A stretch of DNA of 64,000 nt, taken from NCBI GenBank assembly GCA_014843695.1, contig CM026403.1, forward strand, positions 8,633,728 to 8,697,727, given 5' to 3'. The notes below the pieces were generated by a model, which saw nothing but the letters and a program-made list of their open reading frames with translations, ran no database searches and had not been told where the DNA came from. Every line of letters starts with the position of its first letter. Position 1 is the first letter of the stretch. This document shows, piece by piece, positions 1 through 9,787 of the stretch. Position numbers and translations under genes: made by a program. This stretch comes from Archivesica marissinica. Its lineage: Eukaryota; Mollusca; Bivalvia; Venerida; Vesicomyidae.

Positions 1-255
1 CAATTTTCTTATGTATTATGTAGCTGATCAAATTTTAAGACATGTACTCAAAGAATAAAGTGTCAGGATGAACATTTTAATCCAAGATGGCTGCCAAGAT
101 GGCCACCAAATTTTGAAAAATACATTCTAATATCCATAGGGTATATTTCTCTTGAAATGTTGTGTTAATTTTATGTCTTATACTTCATAGTGATGTCAGA
201 TGCATGTAAATACATGATTATAAAGGTTTTTTGACATTCTTTGCAATATTTTCCA
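1..255. repeat. Left arm of ~255 bp long inverted repeat
   Basis: This stretch is the reverse complement of about 6005-6260 with roughly 85-90 percent identity by eye, including shared blocks such as AAGATGGCCACCAA and CATAGGGTATATTTCT. It starts at the window edge, so its outer limit cannot be seen. Together the arms bracket a ~6.2 kb unit. Long terminal inverted repeats of this size occur in several DNA transposon groups. Confidence 0.85.
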
Positions 256-1010
256 TGGCATGACGTTGACGTTTTGCTGCAAGTATTGAGTGGTGGCCCT
301 GGCTACGTGAGGGCAGGCATTGTCCTGCATCAATGTCACACCAGGACCATGCTGACGAATAAATGGTAAGGCATGTGCATTTAGCACCTCTGCAACATAA
401 CAATGTGCATTGATATTGCCCTGTACAACAACTAAATCTGTCTTCCGGTTTCCCATGATCCCACCCAGACCATTATGCTCCCCCAAACCTGTTCTTCTCA
501 ACAATGCAACAATCGGCGAATCTTTCATTTTTACGCCTGTATACCAGTAATCTTCCGTTAGCATGACTAACTGTGAAACGAGATTCATCGGTGAACAAAG
601 CTCGGTTCCAGTCAGCCCTTCTCCAGTTCAGATGACGTTGCGCCCATAACAGCCTGGCAGCACAGTGACGTTGGGTCATTATCTGACCAGTGTACGGGCG
701 GCGTGCCCTGATTGGTTGGGCGTTACGACGCAACCGGTTGCGAATGGTCTGCCCTGAGACACCGTATCACCTAGCAGTGACTGTGGCTGCCAATCGACGT
801 TGACGTAAGTGCGTCAACTTAATGCGATCGGCTCTAGCTACACGAGACCTACCAGATCGCTGCCTGTCGTGAACAGCCCCAGTCTGCTGGTACCGAGCTG
901 CAAGACGATCAATCGTCTTCCGACATCACTCGAACCGACGAGCGACCACCCTGGCGGACATCCCACCCGCAAGCATCCCAATTGCCTGATTTCACTCGTT
1001 TTCAGAAAGC
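250..1010 (-). pseudogene. Tc1/mariner-like transposase remnant (truncated, frameshifted)
   Basis: Translation on the minus strand gives the helix-turn-helix region of a Tc1-like transposase near 990-900 (IGMLAGGMSARVVARRF), the first catalytic block LFTDESRF near 575-600, and the second block LMQDNACPHVARATT near 300-345. These follow the DDE/D order of the IS630-Tc1-mariner superfamily. The pieces lie in different frames and stops interrupt them. The normal C-terminal block with the third acidic residue is missing: the coding similarity stops at about 252, exactly where the inverted repeat arm begins. It cannot encode an active enzyme. Confidence 0.9.
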
Positions 1011-2050
1011 CATGGCATATCGAAAACAGTGAAAAATTAAAAAGGTTTTTTAATTTTCCAAATAGCCCCTATCGCATGAATGGTACGACATGACCTGAAT
1101 CAACATATCGATGACATGTATAGTGTGCACGTGCAAAACGTGCAAATCAACGTTCCGGTCACTGGTCGATATGTAAACCGTGTGTATCGGGTAAACTCTG
1201 CACGATCGTATTCTCAACATCGCCAGGGATTACAATGCATGTACATTGAACATGTAGCACATACACAGACAGAGCTACACCGGCTATAAAACAGGGTATA
1301 GTATTGCAGTTGTCTAATATTGGAGGTGTCCAGTGGGCCTGTTTGTTATCTGAAGCAGAACATTTGATTAGTCACCATCACTTTTCTTTCAGTCTGTTAC
1401 ATATAGTATGTGTTTGCTCATTTCATATAGTCAAACACATGTTTCATGATGTGTTTGTTATACCCAGTGTGGCTTTTATGTAGTCATAGACTATTAGAAA
1501 TTTGGTATTAGGTGCTTTAATGTAGTTGCAGGATGTTGTTGGCGAACAAGTGGCAGATACTGAAGGTGCAACTGTTCCAAGAATCAAGGCTAGATCATTA
1601 AAGGATCTACCAGATACTAACATTCCTGACTGTTACATGACACTTAGAAGTGGCCCAAACATTGTGACGGGAAATGATAGACATGAGGGTGGCTTAGAGG
1701 CCAAAGTGGATAAACATCTTGTGGGTTTTTCTGCATGATGTTGAGAGAGGATTTACAGGATGGGGTGGCTTTGTGTCTGTTACAGGTGATCTACCACAAC
1801 GCCCGACAACAATAGGCTACTACCCTGTGAATCATAACCCCATCACAGAGTACAAAACTGTGAAGGAATGTTTGAGGTTTGCTGAAGAGGCAACACATGA
1901 GGTGGGACAAGAGTATACAATCACCACATTTGATTTAGGGGTATGCATGAAGGCATATCCGTTGATCTGGAAAGAGCCTGAACTGTATAAAAAACATGTG
2001 ATCCTCATTGGAACCTTTCATTTGACATGTGCTCACATGATTGGGAAGAG

Positions 2051-2192
2051 GGTGGACTCATGTGGACTATCTGATGTGCTACTTGAAACTGGACGTGTGG
2101 GATCAGGCACAGTGTATGGAGGATGGACCCATGTGGCCTATCTGATGTGCTACTTGAAGCTGAACTTGTGGGATCAGGCACAGTGTATGGCG
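2051..2192 (+). repeat. 71 bp tandem duplication inside the decayed gene
   Basis: The coding block LSDVLLE appears twice, with copies starting near 2051 and 2122. The unit is 71 bp, not a multiple of three, so the duplication itself shifts the reading frame and is one of the disabling lesions. Confidence 0.85.
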
Positions 2193-2627
2193 TACTAAGT
2201 GGCAAACACTACAGTCGTGCAATGGTGTGTCACAAGTCTGTGTTGGATAGTCTGGAACGACTTCTGATCAAACGGTTTCTAGAACACACAGGAGAAAGCA
2301 ATTTTTTTGAGAACTTGCCAGAAGCAGCCAACGTGAAACTGAATGAAATGAAATCCTCATCAATAAAGGATAAACTTCATGATGACATCAATGATCCAGA
2401 TATCACTGGGTACATTCGGAAGTACTGCCAGTTTCTGGAGGCGGTAGCTAATGGTGAAGTGGGGAAGACACCCATGTTCTGGATGGCATACATGGATGCT
2501 GTGTGGCTTGCACTACAACTTCACGAAAGTGTAAAAAGAAACGACTTTCTGCTCTATTCTGAATGCATTCTACGCATGCCAGATATGTTCTTTGCATATG
2601 GTGGCCAGAATTATGCGAGGTATATGA

Positions 2628-3353
2628 ATGAATGAATGGTGTTTTACGGCGCATCGACATCTAAGGTCATGTAGCGCGCATTAAAGTTATGTTTATTGTC
2701 GAGTGTATGAAATAAAATTTTATATAAGTATATGCATTACGTAAAAATTAATACTAAGAAGTTATAAAGACGTAAGATTAATTACAGGTAATATATATAT
2801 GAATGATTACTACAAAGGCATGATTAACAATTGATATCACAGCTTATTATAAATTCCTATTGCCTTGATAAATGATATGATGGACTCTGATAGAGTCGAA
2901 GAGTTTTTTAATGTTGTCCACATTGTAGTACTGCAACCGGATTGGTTGAAGGTCAACACAGTGTATTAAGATATGCTCCACCGTGTATAGAGTATTGCAT
3001 GGGATACATTCTGGTGCATCATCTCGTGACAACAGCCATGAATGTGATATTCGAGAATGACCAATCCTGAGACGGGCAAGAATGACTTCTTCTCGACGAA
3101 TAGGCCTGTAAATTGGGCACCATTCGCCAAGTGTTGGTTTGATCGAATGAAGTTTGTTAAAAATTTCACCATCCCATTGGGCCTGCCAAGAGGATTGAAT
3201 TAAGGTAAGAATTGTAGACTTAAAATCGGTATAACACACTTTAATCCTAGAAATTGGTAATGACAAAGCCAGCTTTGCATTCTGGTCAGCCATTTCATTA
3301 CCTTTTATACCCATATGACTCGGAAGCCAGCAGAACACAAATGTATTTGTTTC
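2628..3353 (-). mobile_element. 5'-truncated LINE insertion (RNase H and C-terminal zinc-finger part)
   Basis: The minus strand encodes a 182-residue piece containing FCWLPSHMGIKGNEMAD, the end of an RNase HI domain as found in I-superfamily LINEs, followed by a Cys/His cluster (CIPCNTLYTVEHILIHC). The element's 3' end lies at low coordinates with a short (ATTC)n-like tail at 2628-2640. A 14 bp target duplication, TGCGAGGTATATGA, flanks it at 2614-2627 and 3354-3367. It interrupts the decayed gene between the NYAR block and its continuation. Confidence 0.92.
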
Positions 3354-5518
3354 TGCGAGGTATATGACAATGTTCTCTTTATTCATTGCAAACATTTATC
3401 AAACACATCCAGGAGCACCAGAATTGCTGAAACTAGGGACATTCAGTGTGGCTCGATCATTGGTTCCTGGTTGTCGCACAGATGTGGATAAAACAATGGA
3501 AGAAACCTTCATGAAACACTCAAAGTCCATGGTGGGGCTAGTGGTGCCGGTATATCTGGCATTACAAGGAACAACGCAGCATACCAGAGATGGGTTCTCA
3601 CCACACATGAGCAGTCCCAATACTTGGCTGCAACATTTGCAATGGCAGACATGCACACATATTCATCAGATGAACATAGAGATTTATCAAAAGCCGAGAT
3701 AAAGAGGGGTCAGAGGCATGTTACCATTACAATGGAGGCCTTTTCCAACTTCCTAGACCCATTTGATTCTTCAATTGACAGAAGCAGACTATATAACATA
3801 TCCTCAGGTGCTACAGTATCAACTAACATTGAAACTGGTCTCCTTACAGCTGAGAAGCAAGGTGCAAGAGCAAGGTTCCAATTTGTTACCAAGCTTCTAG
3901 TGAAATCACAAGACACCACAGTCAACATGGCAGAGGTAATGAAGTACTGTCTCACACCTGTGCTATACTGCATAGGTACCGCTGACGGTTACCTCACAAA
4001 GACAAACAAGGCGGTAGGATTTTCATTTCTCACTAATGGATAAAAAATTCCAAATGCTAGGGTATTCACAATACAAGATGGCAATGCCCTTTTCTACTAC
4101 TTGAAGGAAATACCTGATACATTTAAACAGATATGCGCAAACTTTTACAATTAGACAAAGAAGTATGATGATGTAGTCAGTACTGACATGTACAGTATAA
4201 CTTCTGTGAAGGCTCTTGAACAAGGGCGGAGAGGTATTACAGAGAAACTGTTAGTGAAATGAGCTAACACTAAGAAACCCTGTGATTGGAAGGCTTTCTT
4301 GTGCAATGAAGAAAACAAGGAACAGCTAATTGAGTTAATGTACACATGTTGGTCAGAATTTGCACAAGATGACCGGAGAGTAATTTTGATTGAGAATGGA
4401 GAGGAAAAAAGATTCCTGAATTGAGATCAAACCAAGAAGAAACAGACAGTAGGGTTGTTCTCTACTGCATCTATGGTTCAGAACAGGGATACCAGTATGC
4501 AATGGTCAGGAGTCCAGACAGTGACATATTCTGGATCTTGCTGTATCATGCCAGTAAAATAGACATTACTATCCTCTTTGCTACCGGTCATGGGAACAAG
4601 AAACGGTTTATTAACATTACAATTCTCTCTAAATACTACACAGAGCAAATGTGCGAGGCGTTGCTTGCTCTACATGCATTCACCGGTTGTGATTCCGTCA
4701 GTTCTTTCAGGGGTAATGGAAAGATGAAATCTCTCAAGTTGTTATTGAAATCTCCAGCACACTGTGAAGCCGTGAAACATTTAGGAGATGAATGGAGTGT
4801 TGACGATGAATTTCTGATCGGGTGTGAAAAGTTCACATGTGCGCTGTATGGGAAATCAAAGATGGAGAGCATAGATGAAGTGCGCCACTTAATGCTAAAG
4901 TCAAAGTGTGACGGGGATATTTCAGTTGACAGTTTAAAGTCCAGTACCATTTACCTGGCTAGATTGCCTCCAAGTAAGGCGCGTGCCTGAGAGAACATGT
5001 TGCTCGATCAAATTATCAGACAAGAATTTTGAAAATGGCAAATGTAGCCATATATGAGATCCCCAAACCCTAGGAAGGACATGGATGGAAAGAGGATGGA
5101 GAACCACTCTGGTGTGCAGATGAAATGATATTACCACAAAAACTAATATATGTGCTGGAGAGGAGAGAGATACAACTGAACTCGATGAATCTGATGATGA
5201 AACCGGAGAACAGGAATATGCTGCAGATAGTAATACAGATAGCTCTTCTGAGGAGGACTGAAACAGTAAAAGTGATCATTTGTGATAATGGAGTGATGGG
5301 ATATGCAGGGTAAGGACATTAGCAGATTGGATTGTGTAAATAAGTGTCAGACACAGGGAGTTAGAGATTTCCTATGATATATGTTCCTACTGAGACTAGG
5401 TGCTAATAAATATCACTGAAATAGAATCCACATAAACATATTCTCCTAGAATATTGACAAAGAAGACAACACAATGGAGGGGACAAAGTGACGAGTTTTC
5501 ATTTGAGTACATATCTTA

Positions 5519-5606
5519 CAATCTCACCAGCTATATAATAAATCAGAAAATAGTGGCCCCGGTGAATGCTGAGGATGGTTCATGGTGGGTCCTCCTGAAT
5601 ACAGAA
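5519..5606 (+). repeat. Direct repeat of 6225-6312
   Basis: Shared blocks include CACCAGCTA, CCCGGTG, ATGCTGAGG and CATGGTGGG in the same order. The second copy spans the outer end of the right inverted-repeat arm, so the repeated unit is not confined to the arm. The 5250-6000 interval otherwise shows only poly-C (5796-5807) and AT-rich sequence with no coding signal. Confidence 0.65.
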
Positions 5607-6004
5607 TCCCTTGTAGTTTTCATTTTCTGGGGTCATTTTAACCCACCCACTATTTAAGAACAATGGAAGTGGAACGTACAAGTTAAAATATCAGTTAAGA
5701 TATATTCAATATGGTATATAATGTAACATTTATGACATAAAGATATGAAAACATATGATAAAATGTGAGAAATACATAAAAAAAAAAAATTGCCCCCCCC
5801 CCCACTTTTATGGCCATTATGTTTTAGAAAATGGTATATAACCATCTTTGATTACATTAAATCATGTGTCTTTGACCAATTTCATCATTATATACGACAT
5901 TTAAGGTAGTATGTCAAGATATATAAGTTTTAACAGAAATGAAAGTAAGTGTGTCTCAAAATAACTGAATTTTACGTATTTTTCTTTGGATAAAGTCCAT
6001 TTTT

Positions 6005-6260
6005 CAAGAAAATATTGCAAAGAATGTCAAAATGCCTTTATAATCATGTATTTACATGCATCTGACATCACTATGAAGAATAAAACATGAAATTAACCCA
6101 AAATTTCAAAAGAAATATACCCTATGGATATAAGTGTATTTTTCAGAATTTGGTGGGCCATCTTGGTGGCCATCTTGGATTAAAACGTTGAACGTGACAA
6201 TTTATTCTTTAGTACATGTCTCAAAATTTCACCAGCTACATAATACATAAGAAAATTGTA
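6005..6260. repeat. Right arm of ~255 bp long inverted repeat
   Basis: This is the partner of positions 1-255, aligning nearly end to end with only small indels. The similarity ends inward at an AT-rich TTGCAATATTTT-like sequence, which is also where the Tc1-like transposase remnant near the left arm stops abruptly. Downstream (6225-6312) the sequence also matches 5519-5606 in direct orientation. Confidence 0.85.
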
Positions 6261-6520
6261 GTCCCGGTGGATGCTGAGGGGGGTGCATGGTGGGCCATCC
6301 TGCCCCCCCCCCCCATGTACTAAGGAAGATTAGTTCAGAACTAATTAGGTCACACTCTATAAATAAAGAAATCTATCTATCTAATATTTGTTCTCAGCTG
6401 AAAATTGACACAAAAGAAACGGATGTGCCACATGTTAACTTATCACTTTCCGCCTTGAACCTGGTTATATCACCACATTTCAATACATGTACGTCACACG
6501 AGAAAGTTCCAAAGATTGTG

Positions 6521-6692
6521 TGGCATCCGTGGTCCAGTGGTCCCGGGTTCGATACTCGGTCAGGCCACGTATGTAGTGTCATTGAGCAAGGCACCTCGCA
6601 CACATTGCTTAGTACTTAGGTCGGCTAGGTCTACCCAGGAAAACATGTCTAGGTCCCCGCAAGGGGTTTGACATTAATGGAACATACATACT
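6521..6692 (+). mobile_element. SINE family A, copy 1
   Basis: A tRNA-like head carries a box A-like GTGGTCCAGTGG and box B-like GGGTTCGATAC. The conserved body includes GTGTCATTGAGCAAGGCACC and the 3' part GGGGTTTGACATTAA, ending CATACATA. The same order occurs at 33671-33872. The head is shortened between the two boxes compared with copy 2. Confidence 0.85.
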
Positions 6693-6867
6693 ACAACTAG
6701 TTCAACAAAAAATACTAAATTTTGGGGTGGAAAAAATGCAGAGGAATATGCCCATATTTGGCAGTTACCGGAAGTACGTAGTAATTTAAACACAAGATCA
6801 AAACAGTTTCATTCATAAATATAAGATAGCAAATAGCAGCCATTTTACAAAGTAGCAATTAACATAA

Positions 6868-7527
6868 ATATATTGTACGTACGCATTTACTTGAGACATC
6901 TGCATATTCGGCTGACCTTAGGTCATATACGAAGTTACAATCAGTATAAGGCCGTTCTAACTTGATGTTTTAATCAAATCCGATTGATGGCGCAGCGGTA
7001 ATGCCACTAATTATGACGGTAACATTTTATTTTTATTATTTCTTGATTTTATAAAAATGCTACACATAGCGAGCGAAGATGGATCGTAATTTTGAAATTG
7101 CATGATGCTCGTAAAATTGTATAAGTTGTGTTGTAGAAAAATAAAATAAAATATCATAAAAATAAGAAATAAAAAATAAGAAATAAAACACATACTAGCA
7201 TCAAAATGGGAATCGGGGAAACATTGATTTAAAATATAAAGAATATAACTGAAATAATTTATAAATAAATATCTATATCATCGTAATAAAAAATCTTTCT
7301 TTCTATTTTTGTAACTTCGCAATTTTTAAGCAGTGAGGATTCGAACTCACATGAACTAGCTCATTTCATTTGAGTTTAGTATCAACCCTTTAGACCGTTC
7401 GGTTACCGGCGCTTGCGTTCATTGCATAGATTAAATACATTCATGAAGTTATTTAATTACTTTACCGCTGTAATTGAAGCGTGTAATTTATGATAATGTC
7501 TCAAGTAAATGCGTACGTACAATATAT
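6868..7527. mobile_element. Non-autonomous DNA element with 32 bp perfect terminal inverted repeats
   Basis: Positions 6868-6899 are the exact reverse complement of 7496-7527 (core GTACGTACGCATTTACTTG). The ~600 bp interior has no transposase. It contains a tRNA-like sequence near 7319-7412 and AT-rich DNA. The superfamily is unclear because no convincing target duplication is visible. Confidence 0.8.
7319..7412 (-). other. tRNA-like sequence inside the inverted-repeat element
   Basis: On the minus strand a box A-like GGTAACCGAACGGTCTAAAG is followed by a box B-like GAGTTCGAATCC, the spacing of a leucine-type tRNA with a long variable arm. The would-be acceptor ends do not pair, so I read it as a tRNA pseudogene or SINE head and not a functional tRNA. 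Confidence 0.45.
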
Positions 7528-7746
7528 GATGACCATTTGGAGAAGGGTGGGTTAACTTTTCAGAAGTGGTTTACTTACCATTTACATTTACAGTTTACAA
7601 TTTCTTGTTTATCAACACATGTTTACCTTTATGGGTCAACACTGATCCAATGAAAAGAATGATAGGTGGCGTTATTTTTTTTCTCGTTCTGAAAATTTGT
7701 ATATACCTCGGTATGTCAAGACCAGCAGTATGTTAAGAAATGACTA

Positions 7747-7948
7747 TACAGTCTACATCCGTATGTCGAATTCCGTCGGACCGAACAAAATACTTTGACA
7801 TAACCGAAGTTTGACTTAACTAAATTTAGATATAAACGGAGCCAGTTACATGTAAAATGATAGTGTCTGAAACGGGACTTTGATCCGACTTCCGAGATAA
7901 CCGGAGAATTCGAAATAACCGACTTTGACATAGCGGATGTAGACTGTA
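7747..7948. mobile_element. Tc1/pogo-type MITE, copy 1 (202 bp)
   Basis: Both ends carry TACAGTCTACATCCG in inverted orientation, and the terminal TA fits the TA target duplication of Tc1/mariner/pogo elements. The interior matches 40626-40817 in reverse orientation. No coding capacity. Confidence 0.88.
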
Positions 7949-8261
7949 TGTATATACATACAATATATCATTTGTATGGAATTCAGCATGAAGTTTATAC
8001 TGAACTGTCCACAATATTATTTGAATGGAAATGAACATAATATGGTAAGAACTACACTACCGTATATACCATTTGCATGGAATTCAGCATGAAGTAGACT
8101 GTATATGAATAAGCAAAGTGTAAAAGCTCCCTATATACATTGTACTATGATGTTATAACTGATGGAAGGTCCAATAATGATTGTTGTCAAAAAATAATTA
8201 TTTCGCAATAAAACAGAAACCTTATTTTTTAAGCTTTATTTATTTTTATGCATCAATTTAA

Positions 8262-8513
8262 GTTTAAACTTTATTTATTTTACAACGATTGCGAAGCAAG
8301 TTATAACAACTTATATTAATCACTCTCGTTGGCTCGGATGAAAGCGTATATGTGGTCATTCATGTGAAGAGGAAACCGGAGTACCCGGAGAAAAAAAAAC
8401 CACCTGTCAGATCTGGCGACCATCGTACCATCTCACATACTTCCCGGTCCGAGGATCGAACCCAGGTCGCATTGGTGAGATGCGAGCGTGCTAACCACTG
8501 CGCTACTCGGACA
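8262..8513 (-). mobile_element. SINE family B, full-length copy
   Basis: On the minus strand a tRNA-like head (TAGCGCAGTGGTTAGCACG, then GGGTTCGATCCTCGG) leads into a body with CTCCGGTTTCC and a 3' end reading AGAGTGATTAATATAAG then TTGTAAAATAAATAAAG. Related copies lie at 57672-58865 (split), 60619-60755, 62064-62306, with a tail at 52074-52105. Confidence 0.88.
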
Positions 8514-8540
8514 GAAACCTTGAATCAACAGGAATAATAA

Positions 8541-8688
8541 ATATATATAGCATACCTCGAAAGGTAAACAAGAAACGCTCTCCACATATCTGCTTGAATG
8601 CTTGCGAAATAGAAAACTATATATAGCATACCTCGAAGAGTAAACGAGAAAAGCTCTCCACATATCTGTCTGAATGCTTGCGAAACGT
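8541..8688. repeat. 76 bp tandem duplication covering an exon-like 3' end
   Basis: The block GCATACCTCGA followed by GCTCTCCACATATCTG and GAATGCTTGCGAAA occurs twice, starting at 8549 and 8625. On the minus strand each copy ends with a potential splice donor GAG|GTATGC. Confidence 0.8.
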
Positions 8689-8892
8689 AAACTCCTCATA
8701 TGTCACATCATTAATATCACCGCCACTTCGCGACCTTTTCCAACGATCGTAGAAACTCTTCATCTTTTTCCGAAATGAGCTTTTACTGTTCCGGCTTCTA
8801 AATGTAGGTTCATCTGAAGCATCCACATAACCTTTCCGTAGCGAACAATTCGACGTTATTAATGGAAGTGATTTGGAACGAGGGTATGACAT
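8632..8892 (-). CDS. Possible first coding exon, unknown protein
   Basis: An open frame of 87 codons starts at ATG 8892 on the minus strand and meets a good donor (GAG|GTATGC) after 8632 in phase 0. The predicted peptide is basic and serine-rich, with KKMKSFYDRWKRSRSGGD in the middle, and has no signal peptide or membrane segment. I do not recognise it. Downstream on the same strand lies a second copy of the last 20 codons with its own donor, then SINEs. I found no convincing partner exon, so it may be a chance frame or a stranded exon. Confidence 0.3.
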
Positions 8893-9084
8893 TTTCAGAA
8901 ATAAGACTAAAATAACACTAGTGATGTCAATATTTTAATTCATGCTTTTTGCTTCTTTCATTTTGTCATTGTCTCATTTGATTCCATTGCTACATTTGTA
9001 AATGCCATAAAATTGTAAACATTCAAAAAACACATAATCCAACCTCAAAATTCAACTAGCAATACAAATGAGTAACTTGTCACA

Positions 9085-9142
9085 GTTAATACACCAAGTT
9101 ATATATATTCGAAATATATATATAATATATAAATATATATAA
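9085..9142. repeat. AT microsatellite
   Basis: Nearly pure TATATA runs, imperfect, with no other feature. Confidence 0.8.
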
Positions 9143-9196
9143 TGCTTTGAACAGTCTTTCAACGATAACAGTCAACATATCGTACCTAATGCTCTC

Positions 9197-9449
9197 TTAA
9201 CTCTTTGCATGCTGGGTAAAATAAAATGAACAGTTCAATTAAATCTAGTAGACGACAATTCATTAATGTTCGTTTCCTATTTTTAACTGAACATTTTGGA
9301 AATATGTTATGGGATTTCATTACAATCAGGTCATTACAACGTCGTTACAACATAATTCTAATGAAATTCAACGACATATTTCCAAACATTTCGGCTAAAA
9401 CCAAGAAAAGCATATGACTTATTTTTACCGCTAGCGTTAAAAGAGTTAA
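9197..9449. mobile_element. TTAA-ended MITE (253 bp)
   Basis: The ends TTAACTCTTTGCATGCTGGG (left) and the reverse complement of the right end, TTAACTCTTTTAACGC, form imperfect inverted repeats beginning with TTAA. This matches piggyBac-type TTAA targeting. The interior is non-coding. Confidence 0.6.
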
Positions 9450-9787
9450 AGATTCATTCCAAATAAACATGAGCGTCAAAGTAACCTCCGTGAACACCAC
9501 AGCTCTCGTTCAACAACTTCTCACAGGATTTCCAATGTCCTTATGATTATTGAGATATCGGTGAAGATTAAACCTCGAAATAGAATTATCACCTTAAGAA
9601 AACTGTGACATGGGATTGTTGGATGTGAAAGACAAAGTTGATAACTACATGAACAACTGAACATAGTAATGGAATGTGCCTATCACGTATTTATTGACAT
9701 TCCGAATTAAGAAATCGAAAAATAAATGTGTATGCATTGATGTCATTATTATACAAAAACATTTTGTGTTATTCTCCAAGCTGCACC

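Larger units (their letters stand above)
1526..5240 (+). pseudogene. Decayed large gene of a repeat-associated invertebrate family with an LHAFTGCD motif
   Basis: Collinear coding segments in shifting frames run 1526-1735, 1716-2160, 2123-2615, 3368-3700, 3624-4040, 4421-4990 and about 5000-5180. Recognisable blocks, in order, are GYYPVNHNPITEY near 1830, FDLGVCMKAYPLIW near 1935, a segment ending NYAR near 2620, ETDSRVVLYC near 4440, VRSPDSDIFWILL near 4510 and LHAFTGCDSVSSFRG near 4670. I recognise this arrangement from many uncharacterised, highly multiplied proteins of about 1000 residues in cnidarian and mollusc genomes. The GCD motif in the last third resembles the acidic motif of PIN/XPG-like nucleases, but that is only a suggestion. 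A 71 bp tandem duplication (2051-2192), a LINE insertion (2628-3353) and several stops break it. No intron is needed to explain the segments. Confidence 0.7.
1..6260. mobile_element. Inverted-repeat-bounded element carrying a large decayed gene
   Basis: The unit has ~255 bp inverted repeat ends, a partial Tc1-like transposase on the minus strand next to the left arm, and a large decayed gene on the plus strand filling most of the interior. The Tc1 fragment lacks the segment with the third catalytic acidic residue and ends at the arm boundary, so it may be a captured or inserted piece rather than the mobilising enzyme. The outer left border lies outside the window, so target duplications cannot be judged. 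Confidence 0.6.
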
